From UBA6022 sp035704495 (GTDB taxonomy: Bacteria > Patescibacteriota > Saccharimonadia > Saccharimonadales > Saccharimonadaceae), in the NCBI GenBank assembly GCA_035704495.1, contig DASSWW010000038.1:27387-91386 (forward strand): a stretch of DNA of 64,000 bases, in the 5' to 3' direction. The notes beneath the pieces are model-generated. The model was not told where the DNA came from. It saw only the letters and a program-made list of their open reading frames with translations, and ran no database searches. This document shows, piece after piece, positions 1-7,884 of this stretch. The position numbers and the translations under genes are program-made. Position 1 is the first letter of the stretch. The number at the start of each line of letters is the position of its first letter.

Positions 1-498
1 GTTCTGCTGTTTGATCGGCATATTGCCGAGGACAGTGACGTCTTGTTCAGTAGTGAGGGTCACGTCAAACGTAGCTTTTGCTTCGGGCTCATCAATACAC
101 GGAAAAACTTCGCGGGCATGATGGCTCTCGAATTGAGTAGCAAGAAGTTCTTTTTTAGTACCATCATGTTCGTAGTAACAAGGGTACAAACCATGCATCG
201 CGTCAGTAATGGTGCCGCTAAACGTAATCACTACGATATGCTTGCCTGTAGTGATATCTGGATGACTAATTGTAAGCTCGTCATTCGTTCCTTCGGTGAA
301 TTCGGCTGCTTTGCCATCTAGGATGACCGATTCAATTTGTAATTGTTTGGCGTGAACGACAATGTTGTTTGCGTCCGCTACCGTGCTGCCGTTAATTGTC
401 ACAGTACCATTAAAGGTTCGTTCGGTTCGGTTGAGATGAAGTGAAAGCTGATAGTGATCAGGAATAAATTGCTGGATGAGTCGGGATACTGTATTCAT
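1..498 (-). CDS. M1 family aminopeptidase (PepN-like), N-terminal 166 residues, cut by window edge
   Basis: The reverse strand is open from an ATG at 498 to the window edge, giving the first 166 residues of a longer protein. Residues 101-141 carry the M1 N-terminal domain signature: MHGLYPCYY, then a Q-F-E-x-H-H-A-R-E-x-F-P-C-x-D-E-P stretch. The zinc-binding HExxH would lie beyond the window. M1 enzymes remove N-terminal amino acids from peptides in the cytoplasm, which would suit a peptide-scavenging organism. There is no SD. Instead a TATACT box (505-510 on the reverse strand) ends 6 nt before ATG, so a leaderless transcript is likely. The forward-strand frame at 43-321 is a shadow of this gene. 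Confidence 0.9.
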   Translation of the reverse strand, partial: MNTVSRLIQQFIPDHYQLSLHLNRTERTFNGTVTINGSTVADANNIVVHAKQLQIESVILDGKAAEFTEGTNDELTISHPDITTGKHIVVITFSGTITDAMHGLYPCYYEHDGTKKELLATQFESHHAREVFPCIDEPEAKATFDVTLTTEQDVTVLGNMPIKQQN

Positions 499-590
499 AT
501 ATCTAGTATAGCACTCGCTGAAATAGGTCGCACTCGGTCAAATATGAACAAGTTCATATTTTTCTTTCGTTGCTACTATTATAACAAAGG

Positions 591-602
591 TATAATAAGT
601 TT
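591..602 (+). promoter_or_regulatory. -10 box for a leaderless nuclease transcript
   Basis: TATAAT at 591-596 is followed by 6 nt and then the ATG at 603, with no SD sequence. Transcription would be expected to start at or within a base or two of the start codon. Confidence 0.5.
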
Positions 603-1310
603 ATGAAACGTGCGCACAAAGTTAGACGAACGATACTTGTTATAGTTGCGCTCATTAGCTTTGCGATGACATTACTGGTAAATCCTGATTTATATCAATC
701 ATACGTGGCTCAACAACCTATTCAGACTACAGAAAACCAATCGGCGACGGGTGATGCGGCGCGTGTATTAGCGAAGTTGGACGTAAAAGGTCGTGCGCCA
801 CGAACAGACTATTCGCGCAGTCAGTTTGGTAATGGTTGGGCAATTCAGCAGGGGTGTGACATGCGGAATATTATTTTACATCGAGATTTAACAGACACGC
901 GCATTGACGATTCATGCAGGGTGCAAAGTGGAATGCTTGTCGATCCGTATACAAGCAAAACAATTAGTTTTACACGTGGTTCGACTAGCAGCCAGGACGT
1001 ACAGATCGATCACGTAGTAGCATTAAGTAACGCATGGCAGACAGGAGCGCAGGCGCTAAGCACCGAGAAACGCGAACAGTTTGCGAATGATCCACTCGAG
1101 CTATTGGCAGTCGATGGGCCAGCTAATCAACAAAAATCTGATGGCGATGCGGCAACTTGGCTACCGGCAAACAAAGCGTTTCGCTGCCAGTACGTGGCCC
1201 GGCAAATCGCTGTCAAAGCAAAGTATGACTTGTGGGTGACGTTAGCCGAAAAGCAAGCAATGACACGCGTATTAACAAAATGTCCCGGACAGCCATTACC
1301 GTCGTCATAA
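603..1310 (+). CDS. Membrane-anchored or secreted HNH-type nuclease (DUF1524/GmrSD C-terminal-like)
   Basis: This 235-residue protein has a positively charged N-terminus and one hydrophobic segment (about 10-26), acting as an uncleaved anchor or signal peptide. The body resembles the HNH nuclease-like DUF1524 family: a D-x-x-x-I-D-H-V-V-A-L core with Asp136-His137, then N-Q-x-K-S-D-G-D-A-x-x-W-x-P at about 175-188. Cys residues at about 85, 105, 194 and 227 could form disulfides outside the cell. Related extracellular nucleases are thought to break down DNA for nucleotide scavenging or uptake; for this protein that is inference. The start is the ATG placed 6 nt after a TATAAT box. It stands alone and converges on the Gam-like gene across a hairpin. 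Confidence 0.75.
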   Translation: MKRAHKVRRTILVIVALISFAMTLLVNPDLYQSYVAQQPIQTTENQSATGDAARVLAKLDVKGRAPRTDYSRSQFGNGWAIQQGCDMRNIILHRDLTDTRIDDSCRVQSGMLVDPYTSKTISFTRGSTSSQDVQIDHVVALSNAWQTGAQALSTEKREQFANDPLELLAVDGPANQQKSDGDAATWLPANKAFRCQYVARQIAVKAKYDLWVTLAEKQAMTRVLTKCPGQPLPSS

Positions 1311-1328
1311 TGAATTTGAAATGATAAA

Positions 1329-1387
1329 GGGCGGCTATCAAGTGTCTCGTCATGTCATGCGACATGCCAGTGTCTTGGTAGCCGCCC
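1329..1387. terminator. Bidirectional hairpin between convergent genes
   Basis: GGGCGGCTATCAAG (1329-1342) pairs with CTTGGTAGCCGCCC (1374-1387) with one G-T pair. A second perfect stem, CATGTC/GACATG, sits inside. It lies between the 3-prime ends of two convergent genes but has no clear T-run. Confidence 0.55.
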
Positions 1388-1393
1388 GGGCGG

Positions 1394-2044
1394 TTAGGGA
1401 TTTGGTAGCGAACGTACTTCTTTGATTGGCGGTTTGCCTTTGCGCTTTTCGGTGGCGCTTTGATGTACCACCATTGTCAGCGTGTTGTTGTAGTCGATGT
1501 TAAAACCAGGAATGGTAAGCAGGGGCTGCTCTTTGACGATTTCCTTTAGTGTTTCAGAATCAAGTACCGAGACGATTTTTCGCGTCACCAGTACTTTCAG
1601 TCGAGACACAAGTTCGTCGGCAACCTCGTCACCCAGAACTTTCCGCAAGGTAATCATCATATCACTATTCTGAATATTCCTCAGATAGGCGATGACTTCC
1701 TTTTCGTTAGCGCTCTTTGTGCCAATTTTGTCGATGTGCCGTTTGAACGTGACCGCATTAAGCTTTGCGTTTTCGGGCGACTGGCGCGGCGCAAGTTCGT
1801 CCCAATGTTCAACAGTGTAGGTAAACACCCTGTCGAGCAATGGATCGAGCATTTCGTTGATTGCCACGTTGCGCGCGTCGATTTCTTTGTCGACGGCGAT
1901 ATGACGACGTTGCCTCGTCTGTTCATTTCGGGTCACCCGATGCAGTTGCTTGATTGCACTGCTTAAATCTGCGTTGAACGCTTCAAAATTTGTGATAGCG
2001 CTGTCCGGTGTGCCAATGCGCTTCGCCGGTTTCCGTGATGCCAC
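1394..2044 (-). CDS. Gam-like protein (Mu Gam host-nuclease inhibitor family, tentative)
   Basis: This 216-residue protein begins with a K-R-I-G-T-P-D motif, continues with a long helical hairpin rich in charged residues (about 15-85), then a short T-F-K-R-H-I-D-K segment, helices, and a C-terminal I-P-G-F-N-I-D-Y strand. This order resembles the phage Mu Gam family, Ku-like proteins that bind double-stranded DNA ends and block nucleases. The match is by pattern only. The start chosen is GTG at 2044, because GGAGGTGG lies 5 nt upstream and a TATAAT box (2096-2101, reverse strand) lies upstream of that; a TTG at 2095 would begin right at the -10 box. No other phage gene is visible nearby, so it may be domesticated. 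Confidence 0.5.
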   Translation of the reverse strand: MASRKPAKRIGTPDSAITNFEAFNADLSSAIKQLHRVTRNEQTRQRRHIAVDKEIDARNVAINEMLDPLLDRVFTYTVEHWDELAPRQSPENAKLNAVTFKRHIDKIGTKSANEKEVIAYLRNIQNSDMMITLRKVLGDEVADELVSRLKVLVTRKIVSVLDSETLKEIVKEQPLLTIPGFNIDYNNTLTMVVHQSATEKRKGKPPIKEVRSLPNP

Positions 2045-2129
2045 GGTCACCACCTCCAATTTAATAGGTACGCCAGTAATCCCTAGCACTGTCAATTATA
2101 CACGGTATAACTGTACTATGCAGCCAATG

Positions 2130-3293
2130 CTAACGTGTTGAGTATATATTGTTGTGAAAATTCATGATGCTACGCTGTAGAGTGAGCTTTAGTTTGGTGG
2201 CGGAGGGTAGTGTGCGGACCAACATTGTAAAAATCTGGACAGCGAGTTGCACATAAAGCAGGATATACATTACTGGTATACAAAACGTTAATTCAATTTT
2301 TTTAGACATAGTCATTTGATCGTTTGACCAGGTGGCGGTGAATAACCACAAACTAACGACTAGCCAGCTGAGGGTGAGTAGTATATGACTTTGTAATGTC
2401 GCGGCGGTGTAAAAGAAATAGGTCATAGTAATCGCAACAAGTAGCAAGAATGACGCGCCAATGATAGTGGGCACATTACGTCGATGACGCTGAGCGCCTT
2501 TTTGTTTATTTGTTGTGGGAATTGTTAACGAAGTAGCGACAGACTCGGTTCGGGTAAATAGCAGGTCGCTTGCATAACAAGAAGATAGCTTTGTTGGAAG
2601 TGTTTTATTTTTAAAAATCGTACTTCGTAGGAATATACCTGCATCACCTATGTCAGACGGACGGATAGATAAAGATAACGGCGAGATAGCTTTGTTATAC
2701 AGGTTTGTACTCAGCAGCATAAATTGATAAACGAGGAGTGAAAGATTTATATCGGCATCGTTATAATGTTGTAGTCGAAGTGCATCTAAACGATTATTAG
2801 CCACAAAACGTGTGGCCGCATCTTTTAACAAATTCGGTGTTATCGTATCGGTGGCGTCGAGGATAAATACTAAATCATTTGGTTGAGTTTTTTTGTACCC
2901 CAGGCGAAGTGCCGTCAGCCGGTCGGTTGTCTTACGTTTCGCATACAATGACACAGATTTCTTTGTACGTTTTCGTTGGTAGTGAAGAACGGCTTGCTTA
3001 GTAGTATCGGTGGAGACGTTATCAACGACCATGACATGATAATTTTTATATCGACTGCAGCTGATACTGCGCAGACAATCCTGAATAGTTGTCGCATTAT
3101 TATGCGCATATACCATGACCGCAATATGTGGCTGGCGTGGTTTGCGCAGCGTCGCGGCGATGGTTTGCCATGATTGACGGCGGGCTACTCCGCGCAGATC
3201 ATACCAGGTTGCTGTAAGTATTATGGTGACACCAGCAACAATGCTTGCACCCAGTAGCGCTACGGATAATTGGATTAGTAAGGTTTCAATCAT
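2130..3293 (-). CDS. Membrane-bound family 2 glycosyltransferase
   Basis: This 387-residue protein has an N-terminal membrane segment (about 5-30), a GT-A glycosyltransferase domain, and two or three C-terminal membrane segments (about 275-360). The GT2 fold is shown by a P-H-I-A-V-M-V-Y-A-H-N-N start strand, V-V-D-N-x-S-x-D for nucleotide-sugar binding, and L-V-F-I-L-D-A-T-D in the place of the metal-binding DxD-like motif. The enzyme would transfer a sugar to a lipid or surface acceptor at the cytoplasmic face. Its start overlaps the sortase stop by 4 nt (ATGA), so it is translationally coupled as the last gene of the surface-protein operon. Acceptor and donor cannot be read from the sequence. 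Confidence 0.8.
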   Translation of the reverse strand: MIETLLIQLSVALLGASIVAGVTIILTATWYDLRGVARRQSWQTIAATLRKPRQPHIAVMVYAHNNATTIQDCLRSISCSRYKNYHVMVVDNVSTDTTKQAVLHYQRKRTKKSVSLYAKRKTTDRLTALRLGYKKTQPNDLVFILDATDTITPNLLKDAATRFVANNRLDALRLQHYNDADINLSLLVYQFMLLSTNLYNKAISPLSLSIRPSDIGDAGIFLRSTIFKNKTLPTKLSSCYASDLLFTRTESVATSLTIPTTNKQKGAQRHRRNVPTIIGASFLLLVAITMTYFFYTAATLQSHILLTLSWLVVSLWLFTATWSNDQMTMSKKIELTFCIPVMYILLYVQLAVQIFTMLVRTLPSATKLKLTLQRSIMNFHNNIYSTR

Positions 3294-3871
3294 AATTGTT
3301 CTATCGATTCTAATTTAAAGGAAAATAATGCGCGGTACTCACTCCAATTACCCGTACACGTTTGAAGTACTAGTTTTGGCGGTCCGCTTGACGTAAAAAC
3401 GGTGGTATTATTTGGTTCGACTGTTTGCGTAGCGATGTAGCGATAATGGAATACATAGCCAGTGTCGGTGTGTATCTGTGCAGTTGCACCCGTTTTAATT
3501 TGCGGTAGCGTGGCAAAGACGGGTGATTGGGCATGGCCGTATATGAGCGTTGTGCCGTTGCTGTTGTTGACAGGCATTGATGAATCGGCAAAGTAAGCTT
3601 TGGTCGTATCAAGTGTCCAGCTGTCGTTTGCTTGGTTGTATGTGCCAATACCAACGGGTAAATTAATTGTTAAACTGGGTATAATAACTCGGGTGGGGAT
3701 GCCTTTGGTGGCTGGTATGGCTTGAACGACGACTGGCGGTTTTGGCGGTGGGACACTGGCAAGTACCGGCGCCGGTGTGATGTTTATGACATAAAACATC
3801 ACACCGATAGCTAGGTTGAAAAATCCAATCAAGCTATAAAATTTTACTTTTTCGCCGATACGCAGTGACAT
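3290..3871 (-). CDS. Sortase family transpeptidase
   Basis: This 193-residue protein has an N-terminal membrane anchor (about 10-30), a proline-rich linker (about 33-50) and a sortase domain. The catalytic set is visible: His113 in YGHAQS, Cys172 in LQTCTG and Arg180 in SEYRALF. It cleaves a sorting signal and joins the protein to the cell envelope outside the membrane. The adjacent upstream gene ends in an LPNTS sorting signal, so its substrate is probably encoded next door. The gene starts 23 nt after that gene and overlaps the glycosyltransferase by 4 nt, giving a three-gene operon. No SD is seen at the ATG. The exact sortase class is not clear from length and motifs alone. Confidence 0.9.
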   Translation of the reverse strand: MSLRIGEKVKFYSLIGFFNLAIGVMFYVINITPAPVLASVPPPKPPVVVQAIPATKGIPTRVIIPSLTINLPVGIGTYNQANDSWTLDTTKAYFADSSMPVNNSNGTTLIYGHAQSPVFATLPQIKTGATAQIHTDTGYVFHYRYIATQTVEPNNTTVFTSSGPPKLVLQTCTGNWSEYRALFSFKLESIEQL

Positions 3872-3894
3872 AGTAAACGTACTTTACGGTATCG

Positions 3895-4476
3895 TTATGA
3901 CTTTAATCGGCTATAGGTGCTGACGGCAAAACGAGAACCAAGTACGGTGGTCGCAAGAGCTGAAACTCCCGCTACTATATAGGCAATAGCTGAACTTGCG
4001 CTAGTGTTTGGCAAAACTTCTGGTGCTGCTGCCTGAGGCGCCGCTACGGGTGTCACAGGGGTTGAAGGTGGGGTTGTTGCCCCTTGACCTGGCACGACTG
4101 GTGTTTCCTTGTCTTCTTGTGGAGTTACCGGTGTCGGCACTGTCGCAGTAACGACTTCACATGTATCATTTGTAATCTCTACCTCAAAGACAGTGCCATT
4201 ACTGTTTGTCGCTGTACCTGTTCGAGCGTCTCCGGCGGTTGTCGAATCTTCTGACTCTGCATCACCCGAATCGGCAACTTGTAAGTTTTCGTTATTAATT
4301 GTGACTTCGTTTTCATTAGCAACTTCACAGGTATACTCTTCTTCGACGACAATTGAATTGTCAGATCCTGGGCCAGTGTTGCTAATTGTGTGGTCTTGTG
4401 CAGATGCGTTTCCGCTGACCGCAAATGGTGCGACAATAAGTGCAAACACCGCTAAAGTTTGTGATAGTTTTTTCAT
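3895..4476 (-). CDS. Sortase-anchored surface protein with LPNTS signal
   Basis: This 193-residue protein has a signal peptide (residues 1-26, cleavage after ASA), an acidic Asn/Ser/Thr-rich middle with two Y/D-T-C-E-V segments (Cys50 and Cys106) flanking a low-complexity stretch of alternating S-G-D-A / A-G-D-A units, a Pro/Thr/Val-rich stalk (about 110-150), the sorting motif LPNTS at 155-159, a hydrophobic segment (161-181) and a short basic tail. This is the usual layout of a cell-wall sorting substrate. The SD AAGGAGGT lies 5 nt before ATG. It is the first gene of the operon with sortase and glycosyltransferase. The binding partner is unknown; adhesion to a host cell is inference. Confidence 0.85.
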   Translation of the reverse strand: MKKLSQTLAVFALIVAPFAVSGNASAQDHTISNTGPGSDNSIVVEEEYTCEVANENEVTINNENLQVADSGDAESEDSTTAGDARTGTATNSNGTVFEVEITNDTCEVVTATVPTPVTPQEDKETPVVPGQGATTPPSTPVTPVAAPQAAAPEVLPNTSASSAIAYIVAGVSALATTVLGSRFAVSTYSRLKS

Positions 4477-4646
4477 AATCTACCTCCTTATGAATTTATC
4501 TATACTTTTTATCAAACGATGTTTGTCTTCGGTGTCTTTATCATAATCTTTAACGAACGATTTGTAAACAATGTATTTATGTTTATATAAAACTGAGAAA
4601 CGACTGGTAATGTTTTACAGATTGATATATAAATTAATTTTAATAA

Positions 4647-4898
4647 CTATACAATTTGTTTTTTGCGACGCAAAAATACTTTACCAAGTGCGGTAATTGA
4701 TACTAACGCCCAGACTACTTCAAGTAGCAAAAATCCCCATTGTTGTTCAATAAATGCGTTGACTGCCAGCACGCTAGCGCCAATAAAATTAATTATCAAG
4801 TATTTCCACGAATCTACTGAAAATTTGTTGGTTTGTAGTAACAGAAAAGCAATAAGGATCATAAGTGATCCGCTAATCTGAATTAATTGAGTAAGCAT
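4647..4898 (-). CDS. CBU_0592-like small membrane protein
   Basis: This 83-residue protein has about three hydrophobic segments and the pattern I-x-G-S-L-M-I-L-I-A-F-L-L-L-Q, then W-x-Y-L-I-I-N-F-I-G-A, then L-L-E-V-V-W. It resembles the short CBU_0592-type membrane family, whose function is not known to me. The ATG at 4898 follows a TATAAT box (4905-4910, reverse strand) by 6 nt with no SD, so the transcript is probably leaderless. Confidence 0.65.
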   Translation of the reverse strand: MLTQLIQISGSLMILIAFLLLQTNKFSVDSWKYLIINFIGASVLAVNAFIEQQWGFLLLEVVWALVSITALGKVFLRRKKQIV

Positions 4899-4927
4899 AA
4901 CGTGATTATAACAGAGAAATCAGCGAC

Positions 4928-5314
4928 TTATGACAGCGAAACAAGTTCGATATCAAAAACTAAATCAGAGTTTGGTGGAATATTAGCTGCAGCACGAACT
5001 GAACCATATGCCATACCTGACGGAATAACTAAACGGCGAGCACCACCAACTTTCATACCCGGAACACCTTTTGTCCAACCGGCGATAACTTGATTAAGTC
5101 CAAAAGTAATCGGGTCGCCAAAATCGTGTGAGCTTTGGAAAATGGTGCCATCGCTACATAGCGCGCCGGTGTAGTGCGCAGTAATAGTCGCGTTTTCAGG
5201 AACAGTTTCGCCCGTCCCCTCGACAACGTCGATAATTTGTAATTCTGTAACTGATGATATAGGTTCGAAGTTTGCTAATTTTGTGCCCTCAAGCGGGGTC
5301 GTTTGATCATTCAT
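4928..5314 (-). CDS. FKBP-type peptidyl-prolyl cis-trans isomerase
   Basis: This 128-residue protein is a single FKBP domain. It shows V-x-A-H-Y-T-G-A near residue 50, F-x-L-x-Q-V-I-A-G-W-x-K-G-V-P-G-M-K-V-G-G at about 75-95, and the closing A-N-I-P-P-N-S-D-L-V-F-D-I-E-L strand. It catalyses prolyl isomerisation during folding. No signal peptide is seen, so it should be cytoplasmic. The ATG at 5314 follows a TACACT box by 6 nt without an SD, fitting the leaderless pattern. It is divergent from the coiled-coil gene at 5392. Confidence 0.93.
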   Translation of the reverse strand: MNDQTTPLEGTKLANFEPISSVTELQIIDVVEGTGETVPENATITAHYTGALCSDGTIFQSSHDFGDPITFGLNQVIAGWTKGVPGMKVGGARRLVIPSGMAYGSVRAAANIPPNSDLVFDIELVSLS

Positions 5315-5391
5315 GTCTATAGTGTACTATGGATCGACATTTTATACGAACCACTGAAGGGTGTAAAATAGATATGTGAAGGGAGGTAGAT

Positions 5392-5733
5392 ATGGACGCA
5401 CAACAACAAGAAGATGAAGCGCGAAAATTAGAAGCCAAGGCCCAAAGTGAACAGCAGTTAGCGCAACGTTACGAGCAGAACGCTGAGGCACATGCTAATG
5501 ATGGCGACGAACGGCGGGCAGACGTTGAAAAACGACAAGCCGATCAATTGGCGCAAGAAGCCGAAAATCTGAATATGAGAGCACAATCATTACACAGCAA
5601 TGCAAGCGATAACATTCGCCAAGCAAATCAGATTAAAGATGAGATCGAAAAATTAGAGGCCGACCACAAAAAGCAAATCGATAAGTTAGAGTCAGAGAGA
5701 AAACGTTTGCTCGGCGGAGCGATGTTACTGTAG
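5392..5733 (+). CDS. Charged coiled-coil protein of unknown function
   Basis: This 113-residue protein is almost wholly helical, very rich in Glu, Gln, Ala, Lys and Arg, with heptad-like spacing throughout and no Cys or Trp. It has no signal peptide or membrane segment. The SD GGGAGG lies 6 nt before ATG. I do not recognise a family; composition alone would make weak matches to many coiled coils. It sits directly upstream of chaB and the glycosylase gene and may be co-transcribed with them. Confidence 0.7.
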   Translation: MDAQQQEDEARKLEAKAQSEQQLAQRYEQNAEAHANDGDERRADVEKRQADQLAQEAENLNMRAQSLHSNASDNIRQANQIKDEIEKLEADHKKQIDKLESERKRLLGGAMLL

Positions 5734-5769
5734 TAAAAATAAGCAATAAGCTGCCGAAAGGAGTTTGGT

Positions 5770-6000
5770 ATGCCATATAACAACACAAGTGAACTACCGG
5801 ACAGCGTTAAAAATGTTCTCCCTGAACATGCCCAAGCTATCTATAAAGAAGCGTTTAACAGCGCCTACGATCAGTATGATGACCCAGAGGATCGACGCGG
5901 TGATGCCGACCGTGAAGAAACCGCGCACCGTGTGGCGTGGTCGGCGGTAAAAAGTAAATACGAAAAAGGCGATGACGATTCGTGGCACCCCAAAGAGTAG
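5770..6000 (+). CDS. chaB: ChaB family protein
   Basis: This 76-residue protein matches the small ChaB family along its full length: M-P-Y-x-x-x-S-x-L-P at the start, L-P-E-H-A-Q-x-I-Y-K-E-A-F-N, D-P-E-D-R-R-G-D, then H-R-V-A-W-S-A-V-K and a Lys-Tyr-Glu tail. ChaB was named for a link to cation transport regulation in E. coli, but its biochemical role is unclear. A good SD (AAAGGAG) precedes the ATG. Its last 19 nt overlap the glycosylase start, so the two are probably translated in a coupled way. Confidence 0.88.
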   Translation: MPYNNTSELPDSVKNVLPEHAQAIYKEAFNSAYDQYDDPEDRRGDADREETAHRVAWSAVKSKYEKGDDDSWHPKE

Positions 6001-6587
6001 TTCCAGACGACTTTGCTGTTTTAAAAACTGACGTTGGTACGGCGGCACAACGATTGCTCGGCTGTGTATTAGAACGTGAAATTGATGGACAGACAGTACG
6101 TGTAAGAATCGTCGAGACCGAAGCGTATGATCAAACAGATGCCGCCAGCCACAGCTATAATGGCCGAACACCACGGGTAGAAACGATGTTTGGTCCAGCG
6201 GCTCATACCTATATTTATTTCACCTATGGCATGCACTATTGCTGCAATATAGTGGTCGGAGAAGCGGGATATGGTGCCGGCGCACTGATTCGTGCAGTCG
6301 AGCCGCTAGACGGCCACGAAAAGCTAGCAGAACGACGTGGTGGCAAAACTGGTATCGAAGTGACGAACGGCCCAGCAAAACTTTGCCAAGCATTGGGCAT
6401 CGATTTACGCATGAATGGGCATGATTTAAAACGCTCACCGCTGCGATTGCGCATGCAGCCTGCTTTGTCGCAAAATAAAATAACCAGGACGACCCGCATA
6501 GGCATTAGCAAAGCCAAAGACGTGCGATGGCGTTTTTATATTACCGACAATCCGTTCGTATCGGTAAAAGAGCGGGTTGTTAAATAA
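5982..6587 (+). CDS. DNA-3-methyladenine glycosylase (AAG/MPG family)
   Basis: This 201-residue protein matches the Aag/Mpg family in length and motifs: L-G-x-x-L near residue 26, R-I-V-E-T-E-A-Y with the catalytic Glu (about 41-48), D-x-A-S-H-S-Y-N-G-R-T, Y-I-Y-F-T-Y-G-M-H-Y-C-x-N-I-V, and N-G-P-A-K-L-C-x-A-L-G-I. It removes alkylated purines and hypoxanthine to start base-excision repair. The start is a GTG inside chaB; the only SD-like sequence there is weak, and coupling from chaB may drive initiation. Confidence 0.93.
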   Translation: MAPQRVVPDDFAVLKTDVGTAAQRLLGCVLEREIDGQTVRVRIVETEAYDQTDAASHSYNGRTPRVETMFGPAAHTYIYFTYGMHYCCNIVVGEAGYGAGALIRAVEPLDGHEKLAERRGGKTGIEVTNGPAKLCQALGIDLRMNGHDLKRSPLRLRMQPALSQNKITRTTRIGISKAKDVRWRFYITDNPFVSVKERVVK

Positions 6588-6589
6588 AC

Positions 6590-6618
6590 TTGCGACAGGC
6601 TGTTACGAGTGGTATACT
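6590..6618 (+). promoter_or_regulatory. nusA promoter
   Basis: TTGCGA (6590-6595), a 17-nt spacer and TATACT (6613-6618) form a sigma-70-type promoter directly after the glycosylase stop codon. Confidence 0.7.
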
Positions 6619-6635
6619 ATACGAAGTACATTGTT

Positions 6636-6658
6636 CCGGCCGCCAGGTCGGATTTTTT
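6636..6658 (+). terminator. Attenuator-like hairpin in the nusA leader
   Basis: CCGGCC (6636-6641) and GGTCGG (6646-6651) form a 6-bp stem with one G-T pair and a GCCA loop, followed by ATTTTTT. It lies between the nusA promoter and the nusA SD, so it looks like an intrinsic terminator in the leader. Confidence 0.55.
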
Positions 6659-6679
6659 CATAAAAAGGAGATAAAACTC

Positions 6680-7810
6680 ATGGAAGATATCAATATTAAG
6701 CAGCTGACTTTAGCAGTTCGCACTATCGCTGAAGAAAAGAACCTACCAGAAGAAATCGTATTATCGGTTATTGAACAAGCGATTGCGGCTGCATGGCGTC
6801 GTGATAACGGCGAACGTGATCAGGAAGTTCGTGCAGAATTAAATGTAAATGACGGCACGGCGAATGTTTTTGTCGCCCGTGAAGTTGTCGAAGAAGTCGG
6901 TAGTGATGCCGTCGAAATTAGCTTGGCTGATGCAAAAAAAGCCAAAAAAGATGCCGCTATTGGTGATACTATCGAGGAAAAATTCGAGGTAATCAGCTTT
7001 GGTCGTGTTGCAGCCCAAACAGCAAAACAAGTGGTATTGCAGCGCCTGCGCGAAGCGGAACGCGAAGTTGTACTAGAAGAATATGAAGATAAAATTGGTA
7101 CGATTGTTAATGGTACTGTCCAACGGGTTGAACCGCGCGTAATCCGCGTTGATTTAGGCAAAGCGACTGGTATTATTCCTCAAAGTGAGCAAATTCAAGG
7201 TGAATTTTATAGTATTGGTAGTCGTATCAAGGTCTTTATCAAGGATATTGAACGTGATAACCGCGGTCCACAACTTATCTTGTCGCGCGGCAACGAAGCC
7301 TTTGTTGAATACCTATTCCGTCAAGAAGTGCCAGAGATCGAAACTGGTGCCGTCGAAGTAAAAGCAATCGCCCGTGAAGCCGGTCGTCGTACAAAACTAG
7401 CCGTCGCTTCGACTGTTCCTGGCGTTGATCCAGTCGGTACGTTTGTTGGCGGACACGGAACCCGTGTACAGGCAGTCATGAACGAAATTGGTGATCAAGA
7501 AAAAATCGACATCATTACGTTCGACGAAAATAGCGAACAGTTCATCCGCAACGCACTCAGCCCAGCTGAAGTAGCAAAAGTAGAAATCGATGAAGCAGCC
7601 AAGCGTGCCAAGGTGTTTGTCTACGAAGACCAACAATCAATTGCTATTGGACGCGGTGGTCAAAATGTTCGCTTGGCAAGTCGTTTGACAGGTTACGAGC
7701 TAGATATCGAAACCGCTCAAGCCGCTAGCGAAAAGCCAGCCGAAGCAAAACCTCGTAAAAATATCGAAGATAGTCTAATGAACGCAGTCGAGGAATCGTC
7801 TGACGAATAG
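6680..7810 (+). CDS. nusA: Transcription termination/antitermination factor NusA
   Basis: This 376-residue protein has the NusA layout: an N-terminal RNA polymerase-binding domain (about 1-125), an S1 domain (about 130-200, G-T-I-V-N-G-T-V-Q-R-V-E), and two KH domains (about 200-345, with A-R-E-A-G-R-R-T-K-L-A-V and I-A-I-G-R-G-G-Q-N-V-R-L-A). No C-terminal acidic repeats are present. It binds RNA polymerase and nascent RNA at pauses, terminators and antitermination sites. The start chosen is the ATG at 6680, preceded by AAAAAGGAG; the frame extends upstream to 6590 but runs through the promoter. The leader hairpin suggests NusA could control its own transcription. Neither rimP nor infB is next to it. 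Confidence 0.97.
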   Translation: MEDINIKQLTLAVRTIAEEKNLPEEIVLSVIEQAIAAAWRRDNGERDQEVRAELNVNDGTANVFVAREVVEEVGSDAVEISLADAKKAKKDAAIGDTIEEKFEVISFGRVAAQTAKQVVLQRLREAEREVVLEEYEDKIGTIVNGTVQRVEPRVIRVDLGKATGIIPQSEQIQGEFYSIGSRIKVFIKDIERDNRGPQLILSRGNEAFVEYLFRQEVPEIETGAVEVKAIAREAGRRTKLAVASTVPGVDPVGTFVGGHGTRVQAVMNEIGDQEKIDIITFDENSEQFIRNALSPAEVAKVEIDEAAKRAKVFVYEDQQSIAIGRGGQNVRLASRLTGYELDIETAQAASEKPAEAKPRKNIEDSLMNAVEESSDE

Positions 7811-7830
7811 ACATACTTAGCTAATAATAA

Positions 7831-7862
7831 AACCTCCGCTGTTAAAAACGGAGGTTTTTTAT
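7831..7862. terminator. nusA terminator
   Basis: AACCTCCG (7831-7838) pairs with CGGAGGTT (7849-7856), followed by a T-run. The A-rich left side lets it also serve the convergent small gene at 7885. Confidence 0.85.
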
Positions 7863-7884
7863 TATTTCAGCGGAACGATAGGTT

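Noticed and set aside
43..321. Forward-strand frame of 92 codons
   Set aside because: It lies fully inside the reverse-strand M1 aminopeptidase, which has strong family motifs.
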